A stretch of DNA of 19,621 nt from an uncultured Atopobium sp. (GCA_938041635.1 CALIAD010000019.1:1-19621), one strand, 5' to 3'; counted from the first letter of the stretch, positions 1-7,050 are shown. Notes: a model not told the origin generated them from the letters alone. Program-made: numbers and translations.

Positions 1-287
1 TGGGCATCTCCGCAGTCTTTATGGGACTCATTGGTATTACTGAGGGCGCAATTCCCTTTGCTGTTAAGGATCTTGCACACACCCTGCCTGCAATCATGAT
101 TGGTTCTGCAGTTGGCGCTGGTCTTGCTGCTTGGCATGGTATTGAGTGCTTTGTTCCTCACGGTGGCATGATTGTTGCCGCGGCTACAAACAACATTGCC
201 CTCTACACCCTTGATATGGCAATTGGCGTTGCAGTAGGTGTTGCAATTCTTGTTCTTACTAAGCCAAAGCTTGAGGACAACAAGTAA
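1..287 (+). CDS. PTS fructose-type permease, EIIC C-terminal end (partial)
   Basis: This is the last 94 or so codons of a gene that begins before the window; the reading frame is open from base 3. The protein is strongly hydrophobic. It carries the run GITEGAIPFAVKD followed by a PAIMIGSAVGAGLA segment, which is typical of the C-terminal membrane part of fructose/mannitol-family EIIC permeases, where a GITEGAIPF loop lies near the sugar path. Two further hydrophobic segments follow, and the protein ends in a short charged tail (KPKLEDNK). From family knowledge, EIIC carries the sugar through the membrane while EIIB phosphorylates it. The A and B domains are not visible, so the exact substrate cannot be read. 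The next gene, a ketose-bisphosphate aldolase subunit, fits a fructose-, tagatose- or hexitol-type sugar. Confidence 0.85.
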   Translation, partial: GISAVFMGLIGITEGAIPFAVKDLAHTLPAIMIGSAVGAGLAAWHGIECFVPHGGMIVAAATNNIALYTLDMAIGVAVGVAILVLTKPKLEDNK

Positions 288-351
288 CACACGGCGAGAA
301 ACGCATGTACTTTTTGGTTTTAGACCTTAAAAATTGAAGTTAAAAGGAGAG

Positions 352-385
352 GGGCGTAGGGATTCAACCCCCACGCCCTTCTTAT
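352..385 (+). terminator. Terminator-like hairpin between EIIC gene and kbaZ
   Basis: A GC-rich stem pairs 352-361 with 369-378 (one A/C mismatch, seven-base loop) and is followed by the weak pyrimidine tract TTCTTATTA. It lies 65 nt after the EIIC stop and 38 nt before the kbaZ start. It could end transcription or only reduce it, leaving the aldolase subunit at a lower level than the transporter. Confidence 0.55.
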
Positions 386-416
386 TACCAAGAAACACTC
401 TTGGGAAGGGGTAATT

Positions 417-1697
417 ATGGAAAAGCTACCAATCAAAAAAGCTGTTGAAGGGTTGCTTAAACTTCAAGATACAGGAAAGTCCGCCACGCTGTTAGGAATT
501 GGACCAATGTCGCCCAACCTGCTCCAGGCAGCTTTTGAACTTGGTAGAGACTGCGATTTTCCTCTGATGTTTATTGCATCTAGAAACCAGGTAGACCTTG
601 ATGAACTTGGTGGAGGATACGTAAATTCTTGGGATCAGAAGCGTTTCTCGGAAGATATTGCTGAAGCAGCTCAGAAGGTTGGCTTTGACGGCCTGTATTA
701 TCTCTGCCGCGACCACGGTGGTCCTTGGCAGCGCGACGAGGAGCGTAACGCTCACCTGCCAGAAGATGAGGCTATGGAGCTTGCCAAGAAGTCTTATCTT
801 GCCGACATGCTTAACGGTTTTGACCTGCTGATGATTGATCCAACTAAGGATCCTTTTGAGATTGGCAAGGTTATTCCGCTTGATGTGGTTCTTCGCCGTA
901 CAGTTGATTTGATTGAGTGGTGCGAGAAGGAACGTGTTTCTCGCGGTCTTCCTGAGATTGGCTATGAGGTTGGTACCGAGGAAACAAATGGTGGTTTGAC
1001 CTCTACCGACAAGTATCACACCTTCATTGAGCAGCTTAAAAGTGAGTTGACTGCTAAGGGTCTGCCTATGCCAACCTTTATTGTTGGACAAACGGGAACG
1101 CTTACACGTCTTACGGAGCAGGTTGGTCACTACGATTTTGAGGCTGCCATTAGCCTTGCTGAGATGGCCAAGAGCTACGGTGTTGGTCTTAAGGAGCACA
1201 ACGCAGACTACCTTGATGACGTGACGCTGCTTGAGCACACTCCTGCAAATGTAACCGCTTCAAACGTAGCTCCACAGTACGGAACAGAGGAGACTCGCGC
1301 ATATTTGAAGCTTTGCGATGTAGAGGATCTTCTGGTTAAAGAAGGTCTCCTGAAGGCAGACGCGGTCTCCGGCTTGAGAAACACCCTGTTGGTCAAGGCA
1401 ATTGAGACTGAGCGTTGGCGTAAGTGGATGGTGGGTGACCAGGTCAATCTGACTGTTGAGCAGATTCTTGCTGATCACAAACTGTCGCTGGATATTCTTG
1501 ATATTTCTGGTCATTATGCATTCAATAACGACGAGGTCAAAGCTGCAACCGAGCACCTGTACAAGAACCTTGCTCAGTTCAATATTGATGGACAGCGTTT
1601 TGTTGTTGACCACATCAAACGTCCTCTTCGTCAGTATGTTGAGTGCTATAGGCTTGAGGGAGTTACTACGCGCATCCGTGAGGCACTGGTAGAGTAA
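417..1697 (+). CDS. kbaZ: Class II tagatose-bisphosphate aldolase accessory subunit, KbaZ/GatZ family
   Basis: The 426-residue product matches the usual 420-430 of the family. Recognisable segments are an SRNQVDLDELGGGY stretch (residues 55-68), RDHGGPWQRDEE (98-109), an LLMIDPTKDP turn (137-146) and YEVGTEE around residue 185. GatZ/KbaZ proteins have a TIM-barrel-like fold but are classed as non-catalytic: they stabilise the true class II aldolase GatY/KbaY, which splits tagatose 1,6-bisphosphate into dihydroxyacetone phosphate and glyceraldehyde 3-phosphate. No GatY/KbaY partner is in view; it may lie upstream. The start follows an AAGGGG ribosome-binding site with five bases between. The gene sits downstream of a fructose-type PTS permease, so it probably serves catabolism of the imported sugar. 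KbaZ and GatZ cannot be told apart here, so the symbol is approximate. Confidence 0.82.
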   Translation: MEKLPIKKAVEGLLKLQDTGKSATLLGIGPMSPNLLQAAFELGRDCDFPLMFIASRNQVDLDELGGGYVNSWDQKRFSEDIAEAAQKVGFDGLYYLCRDHGGPWQRDEERNAHLPEDEAMELAKKSYLADMLNGFDLLMIDPTKDPFEIGKVIPLDVVLRRTVDLIEWCEKERVSRGLPEIGYEVGTEETNGGLTSTDKYHTFIEQLKSELTAKGLPMPTFIVGQTGTLTRLTEQVGHYDFEAAISLAEMAKSYGVGLKEHNADYLDDVTLLEHTPANVTASNVAPQYGTEETRAYLKLCDVEDLLVKEGLLKADAVSGLRNTLLVKAIETERWRKWMVGDQVNLTVEQILADHKLSLDILDISGHYAFNNDEVKAATEHLYKNLAQFNIDGQRFVVDHIKRPLRQYVECYRLEGVTTRIREALVE

Positions 1698-1743
1698 GTG
1701 TTCGTGTTTTCAGACACGGTGTTTTGCCGTTGTAACGCCTCTG

Positions 1744-1761
1744 CTGTCCAATTTTGGACAG
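1744..1761. promoter_or_regulatory. Perfect 18-bp palindrome after kbaZ
   Basis: CTGTCCAATTTTGGACAG is a perfect inverted repeat (8-bp arms, two central bases), 46 nt after the kbaZ stop. It has no T-tract, and a loop of two bases is too tight for a good RNA hairpin, so it looks more like a site for a dimeric DNA-binding protein than a terminator. The regulator is unknown. Confidence 0.35.
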
Positions 1762-1776
1762 ATAGATGACAAACCT

Positions 1777-1815
1777 AAGAGGTTGAAGGCTTTTTGCTTT
1801 CGACCTCTTTTCTTG
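1777..1815 (+). terminator. Rho-independent terminator of the kbaZ transcript
   Basis: A 14-bp stem (1777-1790 with 1796-1809, including two G-T wobbles) closes a five-T loop and runs into TTCTT. It lies about 80 nt after the kbaZ stop. It ends the sugar operon and separates it from the next gene. Confidence 0.8.
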
Positions 1816-1828
1816 TGCGATGTATCAT
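1800..1828 (+). promoter_or_regulatory. Probable promoter of the 1867 gene
   Basis: An extended -10 element, TGTATCAT (TATCAT at 1823-1828), lies 17 bases after a -35-like TCGACC (1800-1805). The -35 overlaps the 3' arm of the preceding terminator. The first transcribed base would fall near 1835, giving a leader of about 30 nt. Confidence 0.4.
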
Positions 1829-1866
1829 AGAGAACAATAGTTACAAAAACGACGCTAAGGAGCGGC

Positions 1867-2325
1867 ATGGCCGAAAACAACGAGCGCAAAGATGGAGTTT
1901 CTCCCCAGCTTGATATGCTCTCAACTGAGCTGCTTGGAGATGCGTTTGACCTGCTTGCAGATGGCCAATCACTCAACGTTTTGCTTGTAGTTGAGGACGC
2001 GTCAGGCACGGTTGCAAGCTATGAGTTCTCCGATGACGGCCCAGAGGAGCTGCTTGAAGGCGCCCATAAGCGCGTGCTTGACCTGGCAAAACAGAAGGGC
2101 GATAAAGAAGCAGGGCTCGAAGAGCCTGTTCGCTATGCGCTTGTATATGAAGGGGCCATCCAACTGCTCAAAGAGGGCGGTTACGAAGATGCCGTGCTTC
2201 TTGAGTTTGGCGAGAAGGGCTATAAGAGTTTCTCGGCATATTCTTTAGTTCACGGAAAAGGCCAAGGTGACCAGTTTGTGTGGTCTGATCCCGCTCCAGC
2301 AGGGGAGCTTGAGCCACTTCTGTAA
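1867..2325 (+). CDS. Small acidic cytoplasmic protein of unknown function
   Basis: I do not recognise this 152-residue protein. It has no membrane segment, signal peptide or cysteine-rich motif. It is acidic, and its order of strands and helices looks like a small globular domain: LNVLLVVED (residues 37-45), TVASYEFSDD (49-58), a charged helix from about 59 to 77, VRYALVYEGAIQLL (about 88-101), YEDAVLLEFGEKG (about 105-117), and a proline-rich acidic end. The start is clear: AAGGAG four bases before the ATG. It stands alone between a terminator and the typA leader, both on the plus strand. It could share a transcript with typA, since no terminator is obvious in the 127-nt gap. Coding quality (start site, codon use like its neighbours) makes it a real gene; the function is not assigned. 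Confidence 0.8.
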   Translation: MAENNERKDGVSPQLDMLSTELLGDAFDLLADGQSLNVLLVVEDASGTVASYEFSDDGPEELLEGAHKRVLDLAKQKGDKEAGLEEPVRYALVYEGAIQLLKEGGYEDAVLLEFGEKGYKSFSAYSLVHGKGQGDQFVWSDPAPAGELEPLL

Positions 2326-2372
2326 TGAAAAAGCTGCGTTCATTGAAATTTCTGGGCGCTCTAGGCACGTAA

Positions 2373-2401
2373 TTGCACTAAAGTTCTAAAGCTGATAAAA
2401 A
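2373..2401 (+). promoter_or_regulatory. Possible typA promoter
   Basis: TTGCAC (2373-2378) and an extended TGA-TAAAAA (-10 at 2396-2401) are separated by 17 bases in the 127-nt gap before typA. The match is only moderate, and readthrough from the upstream gene is an alternative. Confidence 0.3.
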
Positions 2402-2452
2402 TTAGACCTGAAGTAGCAAGTCCAAACACATACCTTCGAGAGATAGAGACTT

Positions 2453-4291
2453 ATGCGTCAAGACAACATCAGAAATATTGCTATCATCGCCCACGTTGAC
2501 CACGGTAAAACCACCATGGTTGACCAGATGCTTAAGGCAACCGATGCATTCCGCGAGAACCAGCAGGTTCAAGAGAGAATTCTGGACTCCAACGATCAGG
2601 AGCGTGAGCGCGGAATTACTATTCTGGCAAAGAATATCTCTATTGAGTACAAGGGTGTCAAGATCAACGTTATTGATACCCCTGGCCACGCTGACTTCGG
2701 CGGCGAGGTTGAGCGCGTTTTGAAGATGGCTGACGGTGCACTTCTGCTGGTTGACGCAGCCGAGGGTCCTATGCCACAGACGCGCTTTGTTCTGCGTCAC
2801 GCCATTGATGCAGGTCTTTCTATCATGATGGTTGTTAACAAGATTGACCGCGACGGCGCTCGTCCAGAGGCTGTTGTCAACGATTCTCTTGACCTTATGA
2901 TGGACCTTGGCGCAACCGATGAGCAGCTTGAGTTCACCATGGAGCACGTCGTCTTTGCTTCTGGCGTTAACGGTTACGCTCGCCTTGATCCAAATGATGA
3001 CAATGACAACATGTTCCCTCTTCTCGACATGATTATCGACGGCCTTCCAGCCCCAGATGTTGATATCGATGGTCCTCTTGCTATGCAGTGCGTCACCATT
3101 GACCACTCCGATTACCTGGGTCGCATTGGTATTGGTCGTGTGTATTCTGGCACCGTTCATACTGGTGACAAGATTCTTGTTGTCAAAAACGATGGCTCCC
3201 GCGCTATGAGCCAGGTCAAGCAGCTGTTCACCTTTGACTACCTTGGTCGTAAGGAGTGCGATGAGGTTGACGCAGGTGATATTGCGGCAATCGTTGGCGT
3301 TGATAAAACTGATATTGGCGACGTTTACACCGATCCAGAGAACCCTGTTGAGCTGGATCCAATCGAGATTGACCCACCAACCCTTTCTATTATTTTTGAA
3401 CCTTCTACCTCGCCACTTGTTGGTCGCGAGGGAGACATTGTTGGCGGCCGTCAGCTCAAAGAGCGCCTAATGACAGAGCGCGAGAATAACGTTACCATGC
3501 GCATTGAGGAGCTTCCTGATAAGACTGGTATTGAGGTTTCTGGCCGCGGTATTCTGCACCTTTCCGTTCTTATGGAGAGCATGCGTCGTGAGGGCTTTGA
3601 ATTCCAGGTTGGTCGTCCTCGCGTTCTGTTCAAGAAGGACGCCCAGGGTCACACGCTTGAGCCTATTGAGCAGGCCGTTGTTGAGTGCAATCCAGAGTAT
3701 GCCGGCAAGGTCATTGAGGTCTTTGGCAACGTTGGCGGCACCATGTCCATCATGGACACTGGCGAGACTCAAACTCACCTTGAGTTCAAGATTCCAACCC
3801 GCGGCATCATGGGTCTTAAGACGCGCGTTATGAACGTTACTCACGGAGACGCAGTCTTCTACCACACCTTCCTTGAGTACGGTCCTTTTGCAGGTGATAT
3901 TGGTAGCCGCCAGAACGGCGCCATGATCTCTATGTCTACCGAGAAGGCCGTTGCATACGCGCTTGGTACGCTCCAGGAGCGCGGTCAGCTCTTTGTTGCT
4001 CCAGGTGTTGAGTGCTACGAGGGCATGCTGGTTGGTGAGCGTTCAAGGCCAGGCGATATGGTTGTTAACATCGCACGCACTAAGTCTTTGGGCAACCAGA
4101 GGTCTTCAACTGCAGATATTTCAGTTCAGCTGACTCCTCCACGCCTGTTTACGCTGGAAGAGGCTTTGGAGTACATCATGGACGACGAGCTTGTTGAGAT
4201 TACGCCACAAAACATCCGCATGCGTAAGCGTATTCTTTCCGAGACTGAGCGCCGTAAGTGGGCAGTCCGCAACGGCATGGTCAAGAAGTAA
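2453..4291 (+). CDS. typA: Ribosome-associated translational GTPase TypA/BipA
   Basis: The 612-residue protein is the normal length for TypA/BipA. The GTPase domain shows G1 AHVDHGKTT (residues 13-21), the switch I RERGITI (51-57), G3 DTPGHADF (75-82) and G4 NKID (129-132). An EF-G-like domain II, III and V arrangement follows, with LSIIFEPSTSPLVGREG and EQAVVECNPEYAGKV, and the TypA-specific C-terminal region ends in LEYIMDDELVEITPQNIRMRKR. TypA binds the 70S ribosome near the EF-G site and is linked in other bacteria to 50S assembly, cold growth and stress. The Shine-Dalgarno signal is weak (GAGAGA-type), yet the ATG is the only start that keeps the whole N-terminus. It has its own terminator, so it is probably a short transcript, alone or with the 1867 gene. 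The identification is secure. Confidence 0.97.
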   Translation: MRQDNIRNIAIIAHVDHGKTTMVDQMLKATDAFRENQQVQERILDSNDQERERGITILAKNISIEYKGVKINVIDTPGHADFGGEVERVLKMADGALLLVDAAEGPMPQTRFVLRHAIDAGLSIMMVVNKIDRDGARPEAVVNDSLDLMMDLGATDEQLEFTMEHVVFASGVNGYARLDPNDDNDNMFPLLDMIIDGLPAPDVDIDGPLAMQCVTIDHSDYLGRIGIGRVYSGTVHTGDKILVVKNDGSRAMSQVKQLFTFDYLGRKECDEVDAGDIAAIVGVDKTDIGDVYTDPENPVELDPIEIDPPTLSIIFEPSTSPLVGREGDIVGGRQLKERLMTERENNVTMRIEELPDKTGIEVSGRGILHLSVLMESMRREGFEFQVGRPRVLFKKDAQGHTLEPIEQAVVECNPEYAGKVIEVFGNVGGTMSIMDTGETQTHLEFKIPTRGIMGLKTRVMNVTHGDAVFYHTFLEYGPFAGDIGSRQNGAMISMSTEKAVAYALGTLQERGQLFVAPGVECYEGMLVGERSRPGDMVVNIARTKSLGNQRSSTADISVQLTPPRLFTLEEALEYIMDDELVEITPQNIRMRKRILSETERRKWAVRNGMVKK

Positions 4292-4315
4292 CAGCGTCGT
4301 TTACAGATAACCAAT

Positions 4316-4365
4316 CTGGCGAGAAGAACTTGCAGCTGCAAGGGTTTCTCGCCAGTTTTTGTTTT
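4316..4365 (+). terminator. typA terminator built from an inverted TTCTCGCC pair
   Basis: CTGGCGAGAA (4316-4325) pairs perfectly with TTCTCGCCAG (4346-4355), followed by TTTTTGTTTT. The 20-nt loop contains its own perfect palindrome, CTTGCAGCTGCAAG (4329-4342), so the RNA can form a two-tier hairpin. It starts 24 nt after the typA stop. Confidence 0.92.
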
Positions 4366-4413
4366 AGGCAGATTTTAAATAAAGTGCTGGTAAACGGCAT
4401 GTAAGAGCGATGT

Positions 4414-4453
4414 AGAACCGCCCAGAACCGCCCAAAACCGCCCAAAACCGTCC
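4414..4453. repeat. Four tandem 10-bp repeats
   Basis: Four consecutive copies of a 10-bp unit (consensus ARAACCGCCC, last copy with one change) lie between the typA terminator and the end of the convergent membrane-protein gene. On the minus strand the array reads as repeated GGGCGG runs spaced by TTTT or TTCT. Confidence 0.9.
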
Positions 4454-4468
4454 GATTGTGAGCGAATG

Positions 4469-5212
4469 CTACTTTGCTGAGCTGTTCTGCTCAGGTTGCT
4501 TACCAGGCTTCTGAGCTTTGTGACGAAGCCTGTTAACACTGCGCATTACGTGCGGCGTAAGGTCAACGTCGGCCGGAGAAAGCACGTTGTACTTGAGCGA
4601 CCAACGCCTCAGGCCAACGGTAACAGCAACGCAGACAACGGCTGCCCAGATTTTGGTGACCCCTGCGTAGGAAACAAGTGCCCAATATGAGGTGGCGCCA
4701 GCAACCGCGCAAAACGCGTAGAGATTGCTTCGCTGGAAAATACGAGGTATGTCGCCAAGAAATACATCACGAAGCATGCCGCCGCCAACGCCCGTAATGC
4801 TTCCCATCAAAACAACCGAGAAGGGAAGCAAGTGATATACCAGGGCTTTATCGGTACCAACGACAGCAAAGAGGCCAACGGAAATAATGTCGGTCCACTC
4901 GAGCATGCGTGGGAATCTATCAAGCGGTTCTGGGAACATAAACAGTAAAACAGCGGTAAAAACGGCTGCTGGAATGGCGTAGGGCGAGTTGAGCATGTAG
5001 ACGCCGCCTTCTTGCATCATGACGTCCCTGATAAGCCCTCCACCCAGGCCGCCTAAAAGGCTAAGACCCACAAAGCCCACAAGGTCCAAGTGACGATCTC
5101 TTGCAACCAAGATTCCCGAGATTGCACCAATAATTACTGTTAGAAGGTCTAGCCAGTAAGGGATGCCCACAGAAATTGCATCTGTGCCATATGGCGAGAA
5201 AAACGGTGGCAT
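4469..5212 (-). CDS. TRIC / UPF0126 (YicG-like) family membrane protein
   Basis: The 247-residue product has about seven hydrophobic segments (roughly 18-36, 45-60, 78-96, 107-125, 131-147, 164-182, 187-203) and an internal duplication. Each half carries the hallmark glycine-rich GG-x-x-RD turn: GGLGGGLIRDV (54-64) and GVGGGMLRDVFLGDIP (141-156). This defines the UPF0126 family, now grouped with prokaryotic TRIC trimeric cation channels; related YicG-type proteins have also been connected to glycine handling, so the substrate is uncertain. A basic, polar cytoplasmic tail follows the last membrane segment. The start is supported by a perfect AGGAGG five bases upstream on the minus strand. The gene converges with typA and is divergent from the serine tRNAs. 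It contains one copy of the TTCTCGCC octamer at codons 5-7. Confidence 0.88.
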   Translation of the reverse strand: MPPFFSPYGTDAISVGIPYWLDLLTVIIGAISGILVARDRHLDLVGFVGLSLLGGLGGGLIRDVMMQEGGVYMLNSPYAIPAAVFTAVLLFMFPEPLDRFPRMLEWTDIISVGLFAVVGTDKALVYHLLPFSVVLMGSITGVGGGMLRDVFLGDIPRIFQRSNLYAFCAVAGATSYWALVSYAGVTKIWAAVVCVAVTVGLRRWSLKYNVLSPADVDLTPHVMRSVNRLRHKAQKPGKQPEQNSSAK

Positions 5213-5313
5213 CCATACCTCCTACTGGCGTTTTACTTTTTATGAGTATGACAATACTACACAAGTATTAAAAATACACAGAACTTCTCGCCCTATATTG
5301 GTGAAAAATCCGC

Positions 5314-5319
5314 TATACT
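5314..5319 (+). promoter_or_regulatory. Likely -10 element of the tRNA-Ser pair
   Basis: TATACT lies 20 nt before the first tRNA base, the usual distance for a short-leader tRNA promoter. No good -35 hexamer is visible at 16-18 bp upstream. Confidence 0.4.
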
Positions 5320-5338
5320 GTCCCGTGCGGTTTTATAT

Positions 5339-5429
5339 GGAGAGTTGTCCGAGTGGCCGAAGGAGCACGATTGGAAATCGTGTAGGCGTCTAAAGCGTCT
5401 CCAGGGTTCAAATCCCTGACTCTCCGCCA
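5339..5429 (+). tRNA. tRNA-Ser (GGA anticodon)
   Basis: A 7-bp acceptor stem pairs GGAGAGT (5339-5345) with ACTCTCC (5419-5425); the discriminator is G and CCA is encoded (5427-5429). The anticodon loop is TTGGAAA within a CACGA/TCGTG stem, giving anticodon GGA, which reads UCC and UCU serine codons. The long variable arm between the anticodon and T stems (about 20 nt) is the class II mark of serine tRNAs. The T loop reads GGTTCAAATCC. Confidence 0.97.
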
Positions 5430-5438
5430 GAATTTTCA

Positions 5439-5459
5439 CGGCGCCTACGGGCGCCGTTT
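5439..5459 (+). terminator. Hairpin between the two serine tRNAs
   Basis: A 7-bp GC stem, CGGCGCC (5439-5445) with GGCGCCG (5450-5456), closes a TACG tetraloop and is followed by only TTT. It is either a weak terminator or a processing hairpin in a shared tRNA precursor; the latter fits better with a second tRNA nine bases further on. Confidence 0.5.
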
Positions 5460-5467
5460 CACCCTTC

Positions 5468-5558
5468 GGAGGGGTGGCAGAGTGGTTGAATGCGGCGGTC
5501 TCGAAAACCGTTTACCCCTTCTAGGGGTACGAGGGTTCGAATCCCTCCTCCTCCGCCA
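5468..5558 (+). tRNA. tRNA-Ser (CGA anticodon)
   Basis: The acceptor stem pairs GGAGGGG (5468-5474) with CTCCTCC (5548-5554, one G-T wobble), then discriminator G and an encoded CCA (5556-5558). The anticodon loop is CTCGAAA, giving anticodon CGA for UCG serine codons. A long variable arm with a CCCCTT/AGGGG-type stem marks it as class II. The T arm reads GGGTTCGAATCCC. Confidence 0.97.
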
Positions 5559-5572
5559 TTTAACATTTTCAT

Positions 5573-5602
5573 TTGATTAATTGTTACCAATAAAGATATA
5601 TT
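5573..5602 (+). promoter_or_regulatory. Possible promoter of the DUF4013-like gene
   Basis: TTGATT (5573-5578) and TATATT (5597-5602) are 18 bp apart in the AT-rich 119-nt gap after the tRNAs. The gap also holds a small TGTCA/TGACA hairpin just before the ribosome-binding site (about 5647-5663). Confidence 0.35.
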
Positions 5603-5677
5603 TATTTTTCGATTTTATATAGAATGTTTAGGCTTTGTAATTCGATGTCATCTTTTTTGACACGAGGGGAGAGTTAA

Positions 5678-6988
5678 ATGGCTGTTTCAGCAGATGAGTT
5701 GAATGGCTACAGGCGCGATCGCTACTTTGCACGCTCCTGGGCACTTCTGACTTTGGAAAAGGGTTGGTGGAAGCCTGTCCTTATTATGGCTCTGTTTGGT
5801 CTTATTCCAGTTGTCGGAATTCTTGCACTTGTTGGCTATGCACTTGAGACTGCACGCGTAACTGCATGGGGCATCAACGCTGGTCCAAAGCAGAAAGACC
5901 TTAAGTTTGGTACCTATATTGTTACCGGCTTCAAGGCAGTTGTTATTGCACTTGCCTTTGGTCTGGTATACAGCATTGCAACGGGAATTCTTTCTTTCAT
6001 TCCAGTTGTCAATCTGATTCTTATCCCAGTCTTTATTGTTGCAGCATTTGTTTATCCACTGTGCATCAATGTTATTCAGGTTCGCGCATCAGTTTATGGT
6101 CGCATCTCTGCAGGTTTTGCTTTTAAGAACATCTTTGAGATGATCAAGCATGACATGGGCGGTCTGTTCCGTATCTTTGGTATGGGCATTGTACTTGGCA
6201 TTGTTACCTCACTTATTATGGGCATCATCGGCGGTAGCGCTGCAATTAGCATGATTGTTAACATTGGCACTCAGGCTTTAACCATTGCAAGAACTCAGAA
6301 CGTTACCGACCAGAGCCAGGTTGGTCTTATTATGCTTGCTCTGCTTGCACGCAGCGTCATTCAGATGGGACCAATTTTCCTGATTATTGGCTATATTGGT
6401 CACGTTGTTGGTCTTATCGTTATGCTTCTTATGCAGAACGCAATCGCTCTTTGGATGCGTCAGTTCAACGTTGCTGCATGGGGACAGAGCAACGATCCAC
6501 TGCCACCATTCATTAACGATCCTCGTGATGGCGCAGCCGCTACTTATGCAGCTCCAGCACCAGTTGCTCCAACCGCACCAGCAGCAACCGCTGCTCCTGC
6601 AGCAGCACCTGTTGCTGTTCCTGTTGCAGCACCAGTAGCAGCCCCAGCTCCAGCAGCTCCTGCAGCGCCTGCTGCCCCAGTTGCTGCTCCAGCTCCAGTT
6701 GTACCTGCAGCGCCTGTTGCGGCTCCAGCTGAGCCTGCTGCACCAGTGGCTCCTGCTGCTCCAGCAGCACCTGCAGCACCTGTTGCACCTGCGGCACCAG
6801 TCGCACCTGTTGCTCCAGCAGCACCTGTGGCTCCAGAGGTTCCTGTCGCTCCCGCAGCTCCAGAGCCTGCACCTGCTTCGACTGTTGTTGTTGAGCCAAT
6901 TATCCCAACAACTCCAGAGGCTCCTGAGGCACCAGCTGCTCCAGCAGACGCACCAACTCAGAATCCTGAGGGACCTGCAGCTCAGTAA
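5678..6988 (+). CDS. DUF4013-like polytopic membrane protein with Ala/Pro-rich tail
   Basis: The first 275 residues or so form a membrane domain with hydrophobic segments near 32-56, 84-107, 111-135, 163-197 and 213-260. The opening layout, a Trp-rich amphipathic start (WALLTLEKGWWKP) followed by LFGLIPVVGILALVGYALETARV, resembles DUF4013-type proteins: a glycine/proline-bearing first membrane segment and a conserved GYALETAR-like end. Residues 286-436 are a low-complexity tail of repeated Ala-Pro and Val-Ala-Pro units, ending in a more acidic PEAPEAPAAPADAP stretch; the DNA there is also repetitive. Such tails are usually extended, disordered spacers, and which side of the membrane it faces is not clear. 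A GGGGAGAG ribosome-binding site supports the start. The gene stands alone, between tRNAs and a strong terminator. No enzymatic motif is seen and the function is unknown. Confidence 0.85.
   Translation: MAVSADELNGYRRDRYFARSWALLTLEKGWWKPVLIMALFGLIPVVGILALVGYALETARVTAWGINAGPKQKDLKFGTYIVTGFKAVVIALAFGLVYSIATGILSFIPVVNLILIPVFIVAAFVYPLCINVIQVRASVYGRISAGFAFKNIFEMIKHDMGGLFRIFGMGIVLGIVTSLIMGIIGGSAAISMIVNIGTQALTIARTQNVTDQSQVGLIMLALLARSVIQMGPIFLIIGYIGHVVGLIVMLLMQNAIALWMRQFNVAAWGQSNDPLPPFINDPRDGAAATYAAPAPVAPTAPAATAAPAAAPVAVPVAAPVAAPAPAAPAAPAAPVAAPAPVVPAAPVAAPAEPAAPVAPAAPAAPAAPVAPAAPVAPVAPAAPVAPEVPVAPAAPEPAPASTVVVEPIIPTTPEAPEAPAAPADAPTQNPEGPAAQ
6535..6885 (+). repeat. Ala/Pro/Val low-complexity repeat tract
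   Basis: About 350 nt inside the DUF4013-like gene is built almost entirely from GCA/GCT/GCC, CCA/CCT and GTT/GTA/GTC codons, encoding irregular APA and VAPAAP units. The composition leaves long shadow frames open on both strands, which are not genes. Confidence 0.9.
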
Positions 6989-7009
6989 AGTAGAGCACAT
7001 ATAAAAGAG

Positions 7010-7050
7010 ACGGCCATCATGCAGATTGTGTGATGGTCGTTTTTCTTTTT
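7010..7050 (+). terminator. Terminator of the DUF4013-like gene
   Basis: A 10-bp stem (ACGGCCATCA at 7010-7019 with TGATGGTCGT at 7031-7040, one wobble) is followed by TTTTCTTTTT. It lies 21 nt after the stop codon. Confidence 0.93.

Noticed and set aside
492..1238. A 248-codon open frame on the minus strand inside kbaZ.
   Set aside because: It overlaps a clear plus-strand gene with recognised motifs; the antisense product has no family look and no ribosome-binding site.
2402..3160. A 252-codon minus-strand frame inside typA.
   Set aside because: Shadow frame caused by codon bias in a well-recognised gene.
4414..4453. CRISPR array.
   Set aside because: The unit is 10 bp with no spacers; no cas gene is in the window.
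6278..7000. Long frames on the minus strand and in other frames over the Ala/Pro tail (for example 6540-6899).
   Set aside because: Low-complexity repeats keep several frames open; the translated products are Gln/Leu- or Ser/Cys/Trp-repetitive and not protein-like.
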